From assembly GCA_004552395.1 (NCBI GenBank), contig SFOK01000075.1, positions 1 through 8,910 of the forward strand: DNA of 8,910 nt, in the 5' to 3' direction. Below the pieces are notes generated by a model. That model saw only the letters and a list, made by a program, of their open reading frames with translations, searched no databases and was not told the origin of the DNA. This DNA comes from Bacteroidales bacterium (GTDB taxonomy: Bacteria; Bacteroidota; Bacteroidia; Bacteroidales; Muribaculaceae). Below are positions 1-7,300 of this stretch, piece by piece. Numbering within the stretch: position 1 is the stretch's first letter; every line of letters begins with the position of its first letter. Both the position numbers and the translations under genes were made by a program.

Positions 1-104
1 TTGGTGTACTGGATCGGCATCTCGAAGCCGGCAAACGGGCTCATAAGCGCGCCAAGGCCGACGTGACGGTCGTAGAGACATGTTTTAAGAAGCTTTTCTT
101 CCAT
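1..104 (-). CDS. gcvT: Glycine cleavage system T protein (aminomethyltransferase), N-terminal fragment cut by window edge
   Basis: Reading the minus strand from the ATG at 104 gives 34 codons that run off the left edge. The peptide begins MEEKLLKTCLYDRHVGLGAL and continues with an F-A-G-F-E-M-P-I-Q-Y stretch. This matches the conserved start of GcvT proteins, where a 'LYDRHVxLGA...FAGxxMPIxY' block follows a short leader. By family knowledge GcvT is the tetrahydrofolate-dependent aminomethyltransferase of the glycine cleavage complex. It releases ammonia from the aminomethyl group carried on the H protein and passes the one-carbon unit to THF in the cytoplasm. Only the N-terminal segment is visible, so the active-site residues cannot be checked. 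It is transcribed divergently from the M48 protease gene across a 356 bp gap. The first ATG fits the family start. The identification rests on a short but distinctive match. Confidence 0.85.
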   Translation of the reverse strand, partial: MEEKLLKTCLYDRHVGLGALMSPFAGFEMPIQYT

Positions 105-207
105 TTCTGTGTTCTTTGGTATTCGTTTATTACTTTTTGCTAACAAGTTTCGTGCGCCGCTTTACTGGGTTGATAAAGCTTGTCTTAGCGCCTGTGAAAT
201 TACAGTG

Positions 208-238
208 TAAAGGTATACTTTTTTTCGTTCCCCCGCAA
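208..238 (-). promoter_or_regulatory. Weak candidate Bacteroidota promoter for gcvT
   Basis: On the minus strand TACCTTTA (215-208) matches the Bacteroidota -7 consensus TAnnTTTG at all fixed positions but the last. A TTG at 238-236 lies 20 bp upstream, where the -33 element (TTTG) is expected. Transcription would start near 202, leaving a leader of roughly 100 nt before the gcvT ATG. The match is imperfect and AT-rich DNA gives such hits by chance. Confidence 0.25.
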
Positions 239-370
239 GAATTGCAGCTATTTTTCTGCTTTTTTCTTCCTCTTTCTTTTGGCCCCGATATTTCTGACTG
301 TTCCGAAAATTCCTATACCTCCGGCAATTCCGGTTTTCTTGCTCTCTCCGGTCTCAAAAAATCTCGCTTG

Positions 371-405
371 TTTGCAGGTTATGCGAATTATTTGTTGTAA
401 TTTTG
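371..405 (+). promoter_or_regulatory. Candidate Bacteroidota promoter for the M48 protease gene
   Basis: TAATTTTG at 398-405 is a full match to the Bacteroidota -7 element TAnnTTTG. A TTTG at 371-374 could be the -33 element, although its 23 bp spacing is a few bases longer than the usual ~20. The predicted start near 410 gives a leader of about 50 nt before the ATG at 461. This is the best match in the region upstream of the gene. Confidence 0.45.
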
Positions 406-460
406 TATTTACATCAAGCTTCGATAAAAACTTTAATCTAACTACTTTCAGCATCAGATT

Positions 461-1366
461 ATGAAGAAATTATATACTTTCGTAATGGCGGCTGCAATCG
501 CCGCCTCGGGCTGCTTCCAGGTTAAGGCCTGGGATCCGACCCGTGCTATTCAGGGGGGCATCAAGGCTTTGCAGGCTGTCACTCTCAGCGACTCGCAGAT
601 CCGCGAGTATGTCAGCCAGTCGGTGGCCAAAATGGATGCGGAAAGCAAGGTCGCTCACGCCGACAGCCCCTACACTATCCGTCTCAATAAGCTCACTCAG
701 GGCCTTAAGGATGTGGACGGTGTGCCTCTCAATTTCAAGGTCTATATCACCGACGATGTCAACGCCTTTGCTTGCGCCGACGGCAGCGTGAGGGTCTATT
801 CGGGTCTCATGGACCGCATGACGGACGATGAGGTGCTTGGCGTTATCGGCCACGAGATCGGCCATGTGGCCCACAAAGACACGAAGAAGGAGATGCAGCA
901 CGCTATCCTCACCAACGCTGTGCTCGACGGTGTGGGCTCCACAAGCACTGTGGCTGCCGCTCTCACCGATTCGCAGCTCGGTCAGCTCAGCGAGACACTT
1001 GTCAACGCCAAGTACTCGCAGAAACAGGAGAGCAAGGCCGATGATTACGGCTACGATTTCCTGAAGGCTTCGGGCAAGAATCCGTGGGCCATGGCTATGG
1101 CTTTCGAGCAGCTCGGCAAGATGGAAGCCCAGGATCCGGGCCCGATCCAGAAGATGTTCTCCTCTCATCCCACCACCAAGAAACGTATAGAGCATCTTGA
1201 GAAGCGTCTGGCAAAGGACGGCTTTCAGCGCCCGGTGCAGACCACTACTCAGACTCAGACCTCGAAGACCACCACGACTAAGGACACGACGGCCAAGTCC
1301 ACCACGTCTAAGAAGACTACTACTTCCAAGAAGAAAACATCTTCCAAGAAAAAGACCCGCAAGTAA
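461..1366 (+). CDS. Exported M48-family metalloprotease, LoiP/YggG-like, with Thr/Lys-rich C-terminal tail
   Basis: The 301-residue protein aligns by eye along its length with E. coli LoiP (YggG), an envelope M48 zinc metalloprotease. Shared blocks include 'LSDSQI', 'NFKVYITDDVNAFA', 'RVYSGLMDRMTDDEV' and 'SQKQESKADDYGYD'. The zinc motif HEIGH lies at 131-135 (H131, H135 ligands, E132 catalytic) and the third ligand is probably E190 in ESKAD. H236 in SSHP is the later conserved His. The N-terminus (1-23) is a signal sequence. C18 in A-S-G-C is a possible lipobox, as in LoiP, but position -3 is Ala rather than Leu, so cleavage after VKA (23) by signal peptidase I is also possible. Residues 261-301 are almost entirely Thr, Lys and Ser and lie outside the protease fold; E. 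coli LoiP lacks this tail. Substrate unknown; envelope protein quality control is the family-based inference. The gene stands alone, convergent with the murB cluster. Confidence 0.9.
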   Translation: MKKLYTFVMAAAIAASGCFQVKAWDPTRAIQGGIKALQAVTLSDSQIREYVSQSVAKMDAESKVAHADSPYTIRLNKLTQGLKDVDGVPLNFKVYITDDVNAFACADGSVRVYSGLMDRMTDDEVLGVIGHEIGHVAHKDTKKEMQHAILTNAVLDGVGSTSTVAAALTDSQLGQLSETLVNAKYSQKQESKADDYGYDFLKASGKNPWAMAMAFEQLGKMEAQDPGPIQKMFSSHPTTKKRIEHLEKRLAKDGFQRPVQTTTQTQTSKTTTTKDTTAKSTTSKKTTTSKKKTSSKKKTRK

Positions 1367-1410
1367 ACCGGCGGATCCCCTTATGCGGTAATCGCTTAAT
1401 ATCCAATACA

Positions 1411-1455
1411 CTAATACGGGCGCGGAACCGCAACAGCGATCCGCGTCCGTATTAG
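1411..1455. terminator. Long hairpin between convergent genes, probable bidirectional terminator
   Basis: Arms CTAATACGGGCGCGGA (1411-1426) and TCCGCGTCCGTATTAG (1440-1455) pair at 15 of 16 positions, and the sixteenth is a G-U wobble in the plus-strand RNA. They enclose a 13-nt loop. The hairpin begins 45 bp after the protease stop codon and, on the other strand, 16 bp after the stop of the murB-MBL frame, which is where a shared terminator should be. No clear U-tract follows on either strand (TCAAAAG on plus; TGTATTGG on minus), so it may be a weak intrinsic terminator or a 3'-end stabilising structure. Confidence 0.65.
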
Positions 1456-1470
1456 TCAAAAGATTGATTG

Positions 1471-2238
1471 TCAACGGACTTTGCGGGTAATTATTCCCAT
1501 GCCGTCGTAGGCTATATGCACATTCGGGGGGAGTATCTTCTCCGTGTCTTCGTGTGTGCCCATCTGGTGGCAAAGATGCGTCAGGTACGCTTGGCGCGGT
1601 TTGACGCGCTCTATGAAGGCGAGCGACTCCGCCAGACTGAAATGCGAGAAGTGCTCGGTTCTGCGCAAGGAGTTGACTATCAGTGTGTCCACACCCTCGA
1701 GTTTCTCGAATTCCTCTTCGGGCACTGTCTTGGCGTCGGTGATATACACGAAGTCGCCGATACGGTAGCCCACGATAGGGAGCTTGGCGTGGAACACTGA
1801 GATAGGGGTGATCTTCACGCCGCGGATGCGGAAAGGTTCGTTGGCTATCTCGTTGAGGCGGAACTGAGGTATGCCGGGATAGTGCGACTCGCGGAAACAG
1901 TAGTCGAGACGTTTGCGCAGGTCGGAAGCCACGTCGGGCCGCAGATAGATGGGCAGATCCTCTTTCTCGCAGAAGGGACGCAGGTCGTCCAGACCTCCCA
2001 CATGGTCGAAGTGCGAGTGTGTGAGCAGCACGGCGTCGATCTGCGTTATCTCGTTGTCGAGTGCCTGGCGGCGGAAGTCGGGCGAGGCGTCTATGAGAAG
2101 CGTCAGGCCGGATGTCTTCACAAGCACTGAGGCGCGCTGCCGGTTGTCGCGCGGATCCTCCGATGAGCATACATTGCAGCGGCATCCTATCTCCGGAACA
2201 CCCCGCGACGTGCCGGTGCCGAGCACTTTCACCTCTAT
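1471..2238 (-). other. PhnP-like metallo-beta-lactamase domain within the murB fusion frame
   Basis: This is the second half of the fusion, starting at I348. It carries the complete di-metal set expected for PhnP-type hydrolases: HxHxDH at 421-426, H497, D515 and H568, plus the CxCxxC cysteines (366, 368, 371) and H571. The family acts on cyclic or linear phosphodiesters. No phosphonate (phn) genes are visible nearby, so a phosphonate role has no local support. An alternative GTG start at 2232 (V350) would give a stand-alone 253-residue protein, the normal family size, but no stop codon separates it from murB. Confidence 0.8.
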
Positions 2239-3279
2239 CTGCGAGGTGATTATGTTGACCTCGGGCGAAAGCGCCACGCCATATTTGCGGTAGACGGTGT
2301 GTATCACCTCGTCGCTCAGGCGGCGCACATCCTCGCCTGTGGCTCCTCCGGCATTGGCGAGCACGAGGCATTGACGCGGGTAGACCTCGGCGCCACCAAC
2401 GCGCGCGCCTTTCAGTCCGGCGTGTTCTATGAGCCATCCGGCCGGGATCTTCACGAAGAAGTCGTTGCCGGCAACAGGATAATGCGGCATGTCGGGCCAC
2501 TGCTTCGAGAGCCATTCGTCGTAATAGGGCTTGCGCACGAGCGGATTCTTGAAGAAGGATCCGGCGCTCCCCGTTTCAGAGGGCTCGGGCAGTTTCTCGC
2601 GGCGTATTCGTGTGATCTCGTCGCGCACCTCGCGTATGTCGGGGTCGTGGCCGAGTCTTTCGCGCAGCGACTTGAGCGGACCGTAGGTGAGGTTGCGGGC
2701 CTCGGTGCCGGGGCGCAGACGGAAAGCCACACGGAGTATGAAATAGCGGCCGCGGGCCTCGCGCTTGAATACACTGTCGCGGTAGCCGTAGCGGCACTCC
2801 TCGGCCGTGAATTCGCGTGTCTCGTGGGTGAGACGGTCGTAGGCCTCCACCTTGAAGATACAGTCTTTGGCTTCCACACCGTAAGCGCCCACGTTCTGTA
2901 TGGCCGAGGCGCCAACCTCGCCGGGTATGTAGGCGAGATTCTCCAGTCCGGCCAGCTCGTGGTCCACACAGAAGTTTACCAAATCCACCCATTTCTCACC
3001 GGCGCCGGCTATCACGTAGGCGGTCTCGGCGTCCTTGCGGTAGAGCTGCATCCCGGTGATGAGGGAATGAAGCACCATGCCGGGATAGTCGGCTGTGAAG
3101 AGCAGGTTGGAGCCGCCGCCTATGTGGAGCGTCTCGTTCTGCTGATATTCGGGTGTGCGCAGTATCGCCTCGAGCTCGCGCACTGATGAGTATTCGGCAA
3201 AGTAGCGGCATTTCACCGCGATGCCGAAGGTCGTGTATGGTGTGAGGTTGAAGTTCTCCTGTATGGTTGGAGCTGTCAT
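1471..3279 (-). CDS. murB: Fusion protein: UDP-N-acetylenolpyruvoylglucosamine reductase (MurB) joined to a PhnP-like MBL-fold hydrolase
   Basis: One uninterrupted 602-codon frame contains two complete enzymes. Residues 1-344 are an E. coli-type MurB, the FAD/NADPH reductase that completes UDP-N-acetylmuramate in cytoplasmic peptidoglycan synthesis. Visible motifs are TTFGI (16-20), GGGSN in the FAD site (54-58), IPG...GA.AIQN.GAYG (118-134), YRDSVFK with R167, AGSFFKNP with the catalytic Ser S241, and PEVNII with the catalytic Glu E340. Residues 348-602 are an MBL-fold domain with LGTGTSRG (353-360), HSHFDH (421-426), H497, D515 and H568. C366, C368, C371 and H571 match the additional structural zinc site known in PhnP. 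The domains are separated by only about three residues (T-S-Q). MurB and such hydrolases are normally separate proteins of about 340 and 250 residues. The start at 3279 is the first Met and fits MurB. A 43 bp gap to the upstream lipoprotein gene suggests co-transcription. The hydrolase substrate is unknown; phosphodiesters are the family expectation. Confidence 0.88.
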   Translation of the reverse strand: MTAPTIQENFNLTPYTTFGIAVKCRYFAEYSSVRELEAILRTPEYQQNETLHIGGGSNLLFTADYPGMVLHSLITGMQLYRKDAETAYVIAGAGEKWVDLVNFCVDHELAGLENLAYIPGEVGASAIQNVGAYGVEAKDCIFKVEAYDRLTHETREFTAEECRYGYRDSVFKREARGRYFILRVAFRLRPGTEARNLTYGPLKSLRERLGHDPDIREVRDEITRIRREKLPEPSETGSAGSFFKNPLVRKPYYDEWLSKQWPDMPHYPVAGNDFFVKIPAGWLIEHAGLKGARVGGAEVYPRQCLVLANAGGATGEDVRRLSDEVIHTVYRKYGVALSPEVNIITSQIEVKVLGTGTSRGVPEIGCRCNVCSSEDPRDNRQRASVLVKTSGLTLLIDASPDFRRQALDNEITQIDAVLLTHSHFDHVGGLDDLRPFCEKEDLPIYLRPDVASDLRKRLDYCFRESHYPGIPQFRLNEIANEPFRIRGVKITPISVFHAKLPIVGYRIGDFVYITDAKTVPEEEFEKLEGVDTLIVNSLRRTEHFSHFSLAESLAFIERVKPRQAYLTHLCHQMGTHEDTEKILPPNVHIAYDGMGIITRKVR

Positions 3280-3322
3280 AATCGTGTGGTTTTAGAGCAG
3301 GTCCTGTGGGCGGAACACGCTC

Positions 3323-4222
3323 TTATTTTCGGAAACTGACCAGGATGCCGTCCTCGAAACGGAGCAGCACTCCGTCGGAATAGCTCCAGAGCTCTATCAG
3401 CTTGGAATAGTCGGGCTCTGTCACCACATTGCGCGGCGCTCCGAGCGACAGCCGAGCTTCCTCTTTCGTCATTCCGGCGGATATGCGTCCGGCGCAGACC
3501 TCGGCCCACCGCTCGTCGGTGATCTGCCGGTAGCGGTCGCGCGGATTGCTGATGAAGAATTGCGACGAGAAGCTGCGCGACGATGAGGGCGAGGGGTCGA
3601 AGAGCACGCAGCCGCGGCGTCCGGTGGCGTCGGTGAAGAGGAGCCGGCACGGGAAATACCCGTTGCCTGCCACCACGGAGTCTGCCTTCACCTCCACGAA
3701 CCGCTGTGCCTTCACCGGCGTAAGTGCCGTCGGGTCGAGCCACACGGCGTTGCGCGGCCAGAGGCTCCGGCCCCGCAGCAGCGAGTCGGCCCGGTTCACC
3801 ACGTCCATATCCACGAGCATAGGAACCGAGGCTGAGTTGAGTCCGCGGGTGTTCTCGCCCTGATGCTCATAGTCGAAGCGGTTGCCCACGGAGTCTCGGA
3901 AGAGCAGTGTGAGCCGCTGATGGCCGTCAGGGAGCAGGGCGGAGTCCACACCCTCGAAGTAGAGTGTGCGGAAGCCGAGCGGCTCGCCAGAGAGCGGAAA
4001 CAGCATCGAGGCGCGCTCCAGCACGGGGCGGAACGGTTTCCCGCGCCGCCATTGCTGCAGGTTCTCGTAGCTCACGGGAGCCATAAGTTCATCCTCTGCG
4101 GAGCGCTCCGTCACTTCGCGGATATCGTCCTTCGACAGACGTATCACCGGCGTGCGCTCCACGGAGTAGCAGGCCGTGAGCACGATCAGCAGCGGCAGTG
4201 CAAGCAGATGAATCTTTCGCAT
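3323..4222 (-). CDS. Lipoprotein of unknown function with BamE/SmpA-like C-terminal segment
   Basis: The 299-residue protein starts MRKIHLLALPLLIVLTAC, a short basic end, a hydrophobic stretch and a clear lipobox L-T-A-C with the lipidated Cys at 18, so it is an exported lipoprotein. I chose the Met at 4222 rather than the in-frame Met at 4360 because it puts the signal peptide at the N-terminus and avoids overlap with purL. The middle (about 19-230) matches no family I can name. Residues 233-299 resemble the small BamE/SmpA/OmlA fold: 'ISAGMTKEEARLSLGAPRNV', then 'LWSYSDGVLLRFEDGILVSF', the usual pattern of G-M-T-x-x-E, L-G-x-P and a closing pair of strands. BamE is an outer-membrane assembly lipoprotein, but this fold occurs in many unrelated envelope proteins, so that role is not implied. 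It lies between purL (118 bp gap) and murB (43 bp gap). Confidence 0.8.
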   Translation of the reverse strand: MRKIHLLALPLLIVLTACYSVERTPVIRLSKDDIREVTERSAEDELMAPVSYENLQQWRRGKPFRPVLERASMLFPLSGEPLGFRTLYFEGVDSALLPDGHQRLTLLFRDSVGNRFDYEHQGENTRGLNSASVPMLVDMDVVNRADSLLRGRSLWPRNAVWLDPTALTPVKAQRFVEVKADSVVAGNGYFPCRLLFTDATGRRGCVLFDPSPSSSRSFSSQFFISNPRDRYRQITDERWAEVCAGRISAGMTKEEARLSLGAPRNVVTEPDYSKLIELWSYSDGVLLRFEDGILVSFRK

Positions 4223-4340
4223 TATCTTTCGGATCGCTGTTTGGTAATTCGGTGAGGTTGGCTTATTGGCTTCAAAACGCCTTAAGCCGTCGCCTGACTT
4301 ACTGTTAGCTGATATTATAGGTTTCCGGGACTTACGTTGA
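4223..4340. other. Intergenic gap between purL and the lipoprotein gene
   Basis: This 118 bp gap contains no TAnnTTTG promoter match on the minus strand and no strong hairpin with a U-tract. The only stem seen is GGCTT/AAGCC (five pairs). Read-through from purL into the lipoprotein gene is therefore plausible but not shown. Confidence 0.4.
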
Positions 4341-7300
4341 TCAGTGTTTGTGGTTCTCAATCCAGCGGCGGGCGTTGACGAAGGCCTCGATCCAGGGTGT
4401 CACCTCATCGTTGGCGCGGTCGGCGGGATAGTATCCGCACTGCCAGGGGAATATGGCGCGTTCCAGGTGAGGCATCATTGCAAGATGGCGGCCGTCGGCA
4501 CTTGCCACACCGGCCACTGAAGCTGTCGAGCCGTTGGGGTTGGCGGGATAGCCGGAGTAGCTGTATTTGGCTATGATATTGTAGTCGGAAAGGTTGCCGG
4601 GCAGCTGGAACTTACCCTCGCCGTGGGCCACCCAGACGCCGAGACGGCTCCCTGAGAGCGATCCGAACATCACGGAATTGTTCTCGGGTATGGTCAGGTT
4701 TATGAAGTTGCTCTCGAACTTATGCGAGTCGTTGTGGAGCAGACGGTGGCGCTTGGGGTGCTCGGGGTAGAGGAGGTTGAGCTCGGCCATGAGCTGGCAG
4801 CCGTTGCAGATACCGAGCGAGAGTGTGTCGTCGCGTTTGTAGAAGTTGTCCAGTGCCGCTTTGGCTTTCTCGTTGTAGAGGAAGGCGCCGGCCCATCCCT
4901 TGGCGCTTCCGAGCACGTCGGAGTTGGAGAAACCGCCGCAGAACACTATCATGTTGACATCCTCCAGTGTCTCGCGGCCGGAGATCAGGTCGGTCATGTG
5001 CACATCTTTCACGTCAAAGCCGGCAAGATAGAGCGAATAGGCCATCTCGCGGTCGCCGTTGATGCCTTTCTCACGTATGATGGCGGCTTTGATGCCGGAA
5101 CGTCCCTGGCGGTCGAAGGTCAGGCCCAGATCGGCCAGTGTGCCTTTGAACTGCTTGGGCAGCTTGTATTTGAGCGGCTGGCGGCGGTAGTTGCGGAAGC
5201 GGTCGTCGGCTCTGTCGGCTGCGCACTGGTCGCGGTCGAGAAGCCACGACGATCTGTACCACAGATCGCGCATCTCGTTGATATCGAAGGTATATTCCGC
5301 CTCGCCGTTGACCACATGGAATGTGCGGCGGCGGGCTACCGGACGGCCTATCACCTTGAACGGCAGCATGAGGCGCGTCAGCTCGCGCTTAACCTGCGGC
5401 ATGTGGGAGTTCTCTACCTGGAGCACCACAGCGGGGTTCTCGGCGAAGAGCACCTTCACTGTGTCGGGGTCGCGGAACTCGGAGAGGTCTATCTCCAGAC
5501 CGCCGCTCGTGTTGGCGAATGTCATCTCGAGCAGTGTGGTGACAAGACCGCCGGCGCTGACATCGTGCTGCGCTTTCACCAGACCCTCCTCGTTGAGACG
5601 CTGAATGGCCGCGAAGGCCTTGATGAAATGTTCGGCCGACTTCACTGTCGGAGCGTCGGAACCTATCTTGTTGAGCGACTGCTCGAAGGCCGAGCCGCCT
5701 AACTTGAGACTGTCGGAGCTGAAGTCTATGTAGATGAGCGAGCTCTTGCCTCCCTGAAGCACCGGAGTGAGGGTCTTGCGTATGTCGCGCACCTCGCCGG
5801 CTGCCGATATGATCAGTGTGCCGGGTGCGAAGACTTTGTCGTCGCCGTATTTCTGAGTCATGGAGAGGGAGTCCTTGCCCGTGGGGATGTTGATGCCGAG
5901 AGCCACGGCGAAGTCGGAGCAAGCCTTGACGGCGGAATAGAGAGCCGCATCCTCGCCTTCGTTCTTGCAGGGCCACATCCAGTTGGCGGAAAGGGACACC
6001 GATTTGAGGCCCTCCTTCAGCAGAGCGCCCGATATGTTGGTGAGCGCTTCGGCTATGGCGAGCACCGAGCCCTTGGCCGGGTCGATGAGGGCAGCCTGAG
6101 GCGCATGGCCGAGCGAAGTGGCTATACCGCTCTTGCCGCGATAGTCGAGAGCCACGACGCCGCAGTCGCTCAGAGGGAGCTGCAGTTCGCCCTGACACTG
6201 CTGGCGGGCTATCTTACCCGTCACGGAGCGGTCCACCTTGTTGGTGAGCCAGTCCTTGCAGGCCACAGCTTCGAGCTGGAGCACACGTCCGATATAATCG
6301 GTGAGCTTCGACTCTTCGTAGGAGGCATCCTCATAAGTATGGCGAACCGTGGTGTCGTGCATCACAGTCTTGGGGGAGTTGCCGAACATGTCGCGCATGG
6401 CCAGATTGATAGGCTTCACGCCCTGAGCGTTCTCGAAAACGAAACGCTCGTCGGGAGTGGTCTCTCCCACTACATAGAAGGGAGCGCGCTCGCGCTCGGC
6501 GATCTTGCGTATCTTGTCCACATCGCGGCGGTCGAGCACCAGGCCCATGCGTTCCTGGCTCTCGTTGCCGATTATTTCTTTGGCTGAGAGGGTGGGGTCG
6601 CCGACAGGGAGTTTGTCGATGTCGATGCGTCCGCCGGTAGCTTCCACGAGTTCCGAGAGCGCGTTGAGGTGGCCTCCGGCGCCATGGTCGTGGATGCTGA
6701 CACACGGATTCTCTTCCATCTCGGCGAGGGCACGCACCACATTGCTGACGCGCTTCTGCATCTCGGGGTTGGCACGCTGCACAGCGTTGAGCTCAATGGA
6801 ATTGTCGTACTGTCCTGTCTCGACGGAAGATACGGCGCCGCCGCCCATGCCGATGCGGTAGTTGTCGCCGCCCATTACGACGACCTTCATGCCCGGCTCC
6901 GGTGTCTCTTTGATAGCGTCCTTGACTGTGCCGAAGCCTACGCCTCCGGCAAGCATGATCACTTTATCGTAGGCCAGTGTGCGTCCTTTCTCCTGATGCT
7001 CGAAGGTGAGCACCGAGCCGCAGATGAGAGGCTGACCGAACTTGTTGCCGAAATCGGAAGCGCCGTTGGAGGCCTTGATGAGTATCTCTTCGGGTGTCTG
7101 ATAGAGCCATTTGCGGGGTGAGGGAGCATTCTTTTCCCAGTCGCGGCCTTCCTCTTCGGGACGCGGGTAGGAAGTCATATATATGGCTGTGCCGGCGATA
7201 GGTATGCTCGATTTGCCGCCGCCCATACGGTCGCGGATCTCGCCGCCCGTACCGGTGGCCGCGCCGTTAAACGGCTCTACGGTCGTGGGGAAGTTGTGTG

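Larger units (their letters stand above)
105..460. other. AT-rich divergent intergenic region, no gene seen
   Basis: This 356 bp gap lies between the divergent starts of gcvT and the M48 protease gene. It is clearly more AT-rich than the flanking genes and contains several T-runs on the plus strand around 217-275. Short open frames cross it on both strands, but they are low-complexity (Phe/Leu-rich or Lys-rich) and resemble no family I know, so I do not call them genes. Candidate promoters for both flanking genes are listed separately. I looked for a glycine riboswitch ahead of gcvT and saw no recognisable one. Confidence 0.6.

Noticed and set aside
105..205. Possible glycine riboswitch in the roughly 100-nt gcvT leader
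   Set aside because: I looked for the conserved purine-rich glycine aptamer core on the minus strand and saw none. A covariance-model search would settle it.
116..464. Small open frames in the gcvT-protease intergenic region
   Set aside because: Low-complexity hydrophobic or Lys-rich products in AT-rich DNA, overlapping predicted promoters, with no family resemblance.
470..2515. A 681-codon open frame on the minus strand, antisense to the protease gene and out of frame inside murB-MBL
   Set aside because: It is a by-product of GC-rich codon bias. The translation is Arg/Ser/His-rich with no recognisable domain, crosses the hairpin, and overlaps two well-supported genes.
2299..3186. A 295-codon plus-strand frame opposite murB
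   Set aside because: It lies entirely opposite a clear MurB coding sequence and resembles no family; it is an antisense shadow.
4223..4360. Upstream start for the lipoprotein, adding 46 residues
   Set aside because: It would bury the lipoprotein signal peptide internally and overlap the purL stop.
4722..5702. Long plus-strand frames opposite purL, including one of 326 codons
   Set aside because: PurL is unambiguous through this stretch, and the plus-strand products are Val/Glu/His-rich shadows without motifs.
5389..6198. A 269-codon minus-strand frame inside purL in another frame
   Set aside because: Arg/Gly/Ser-rich translation typical of an off-frame reading; purL stays open and conserved in its own frame.
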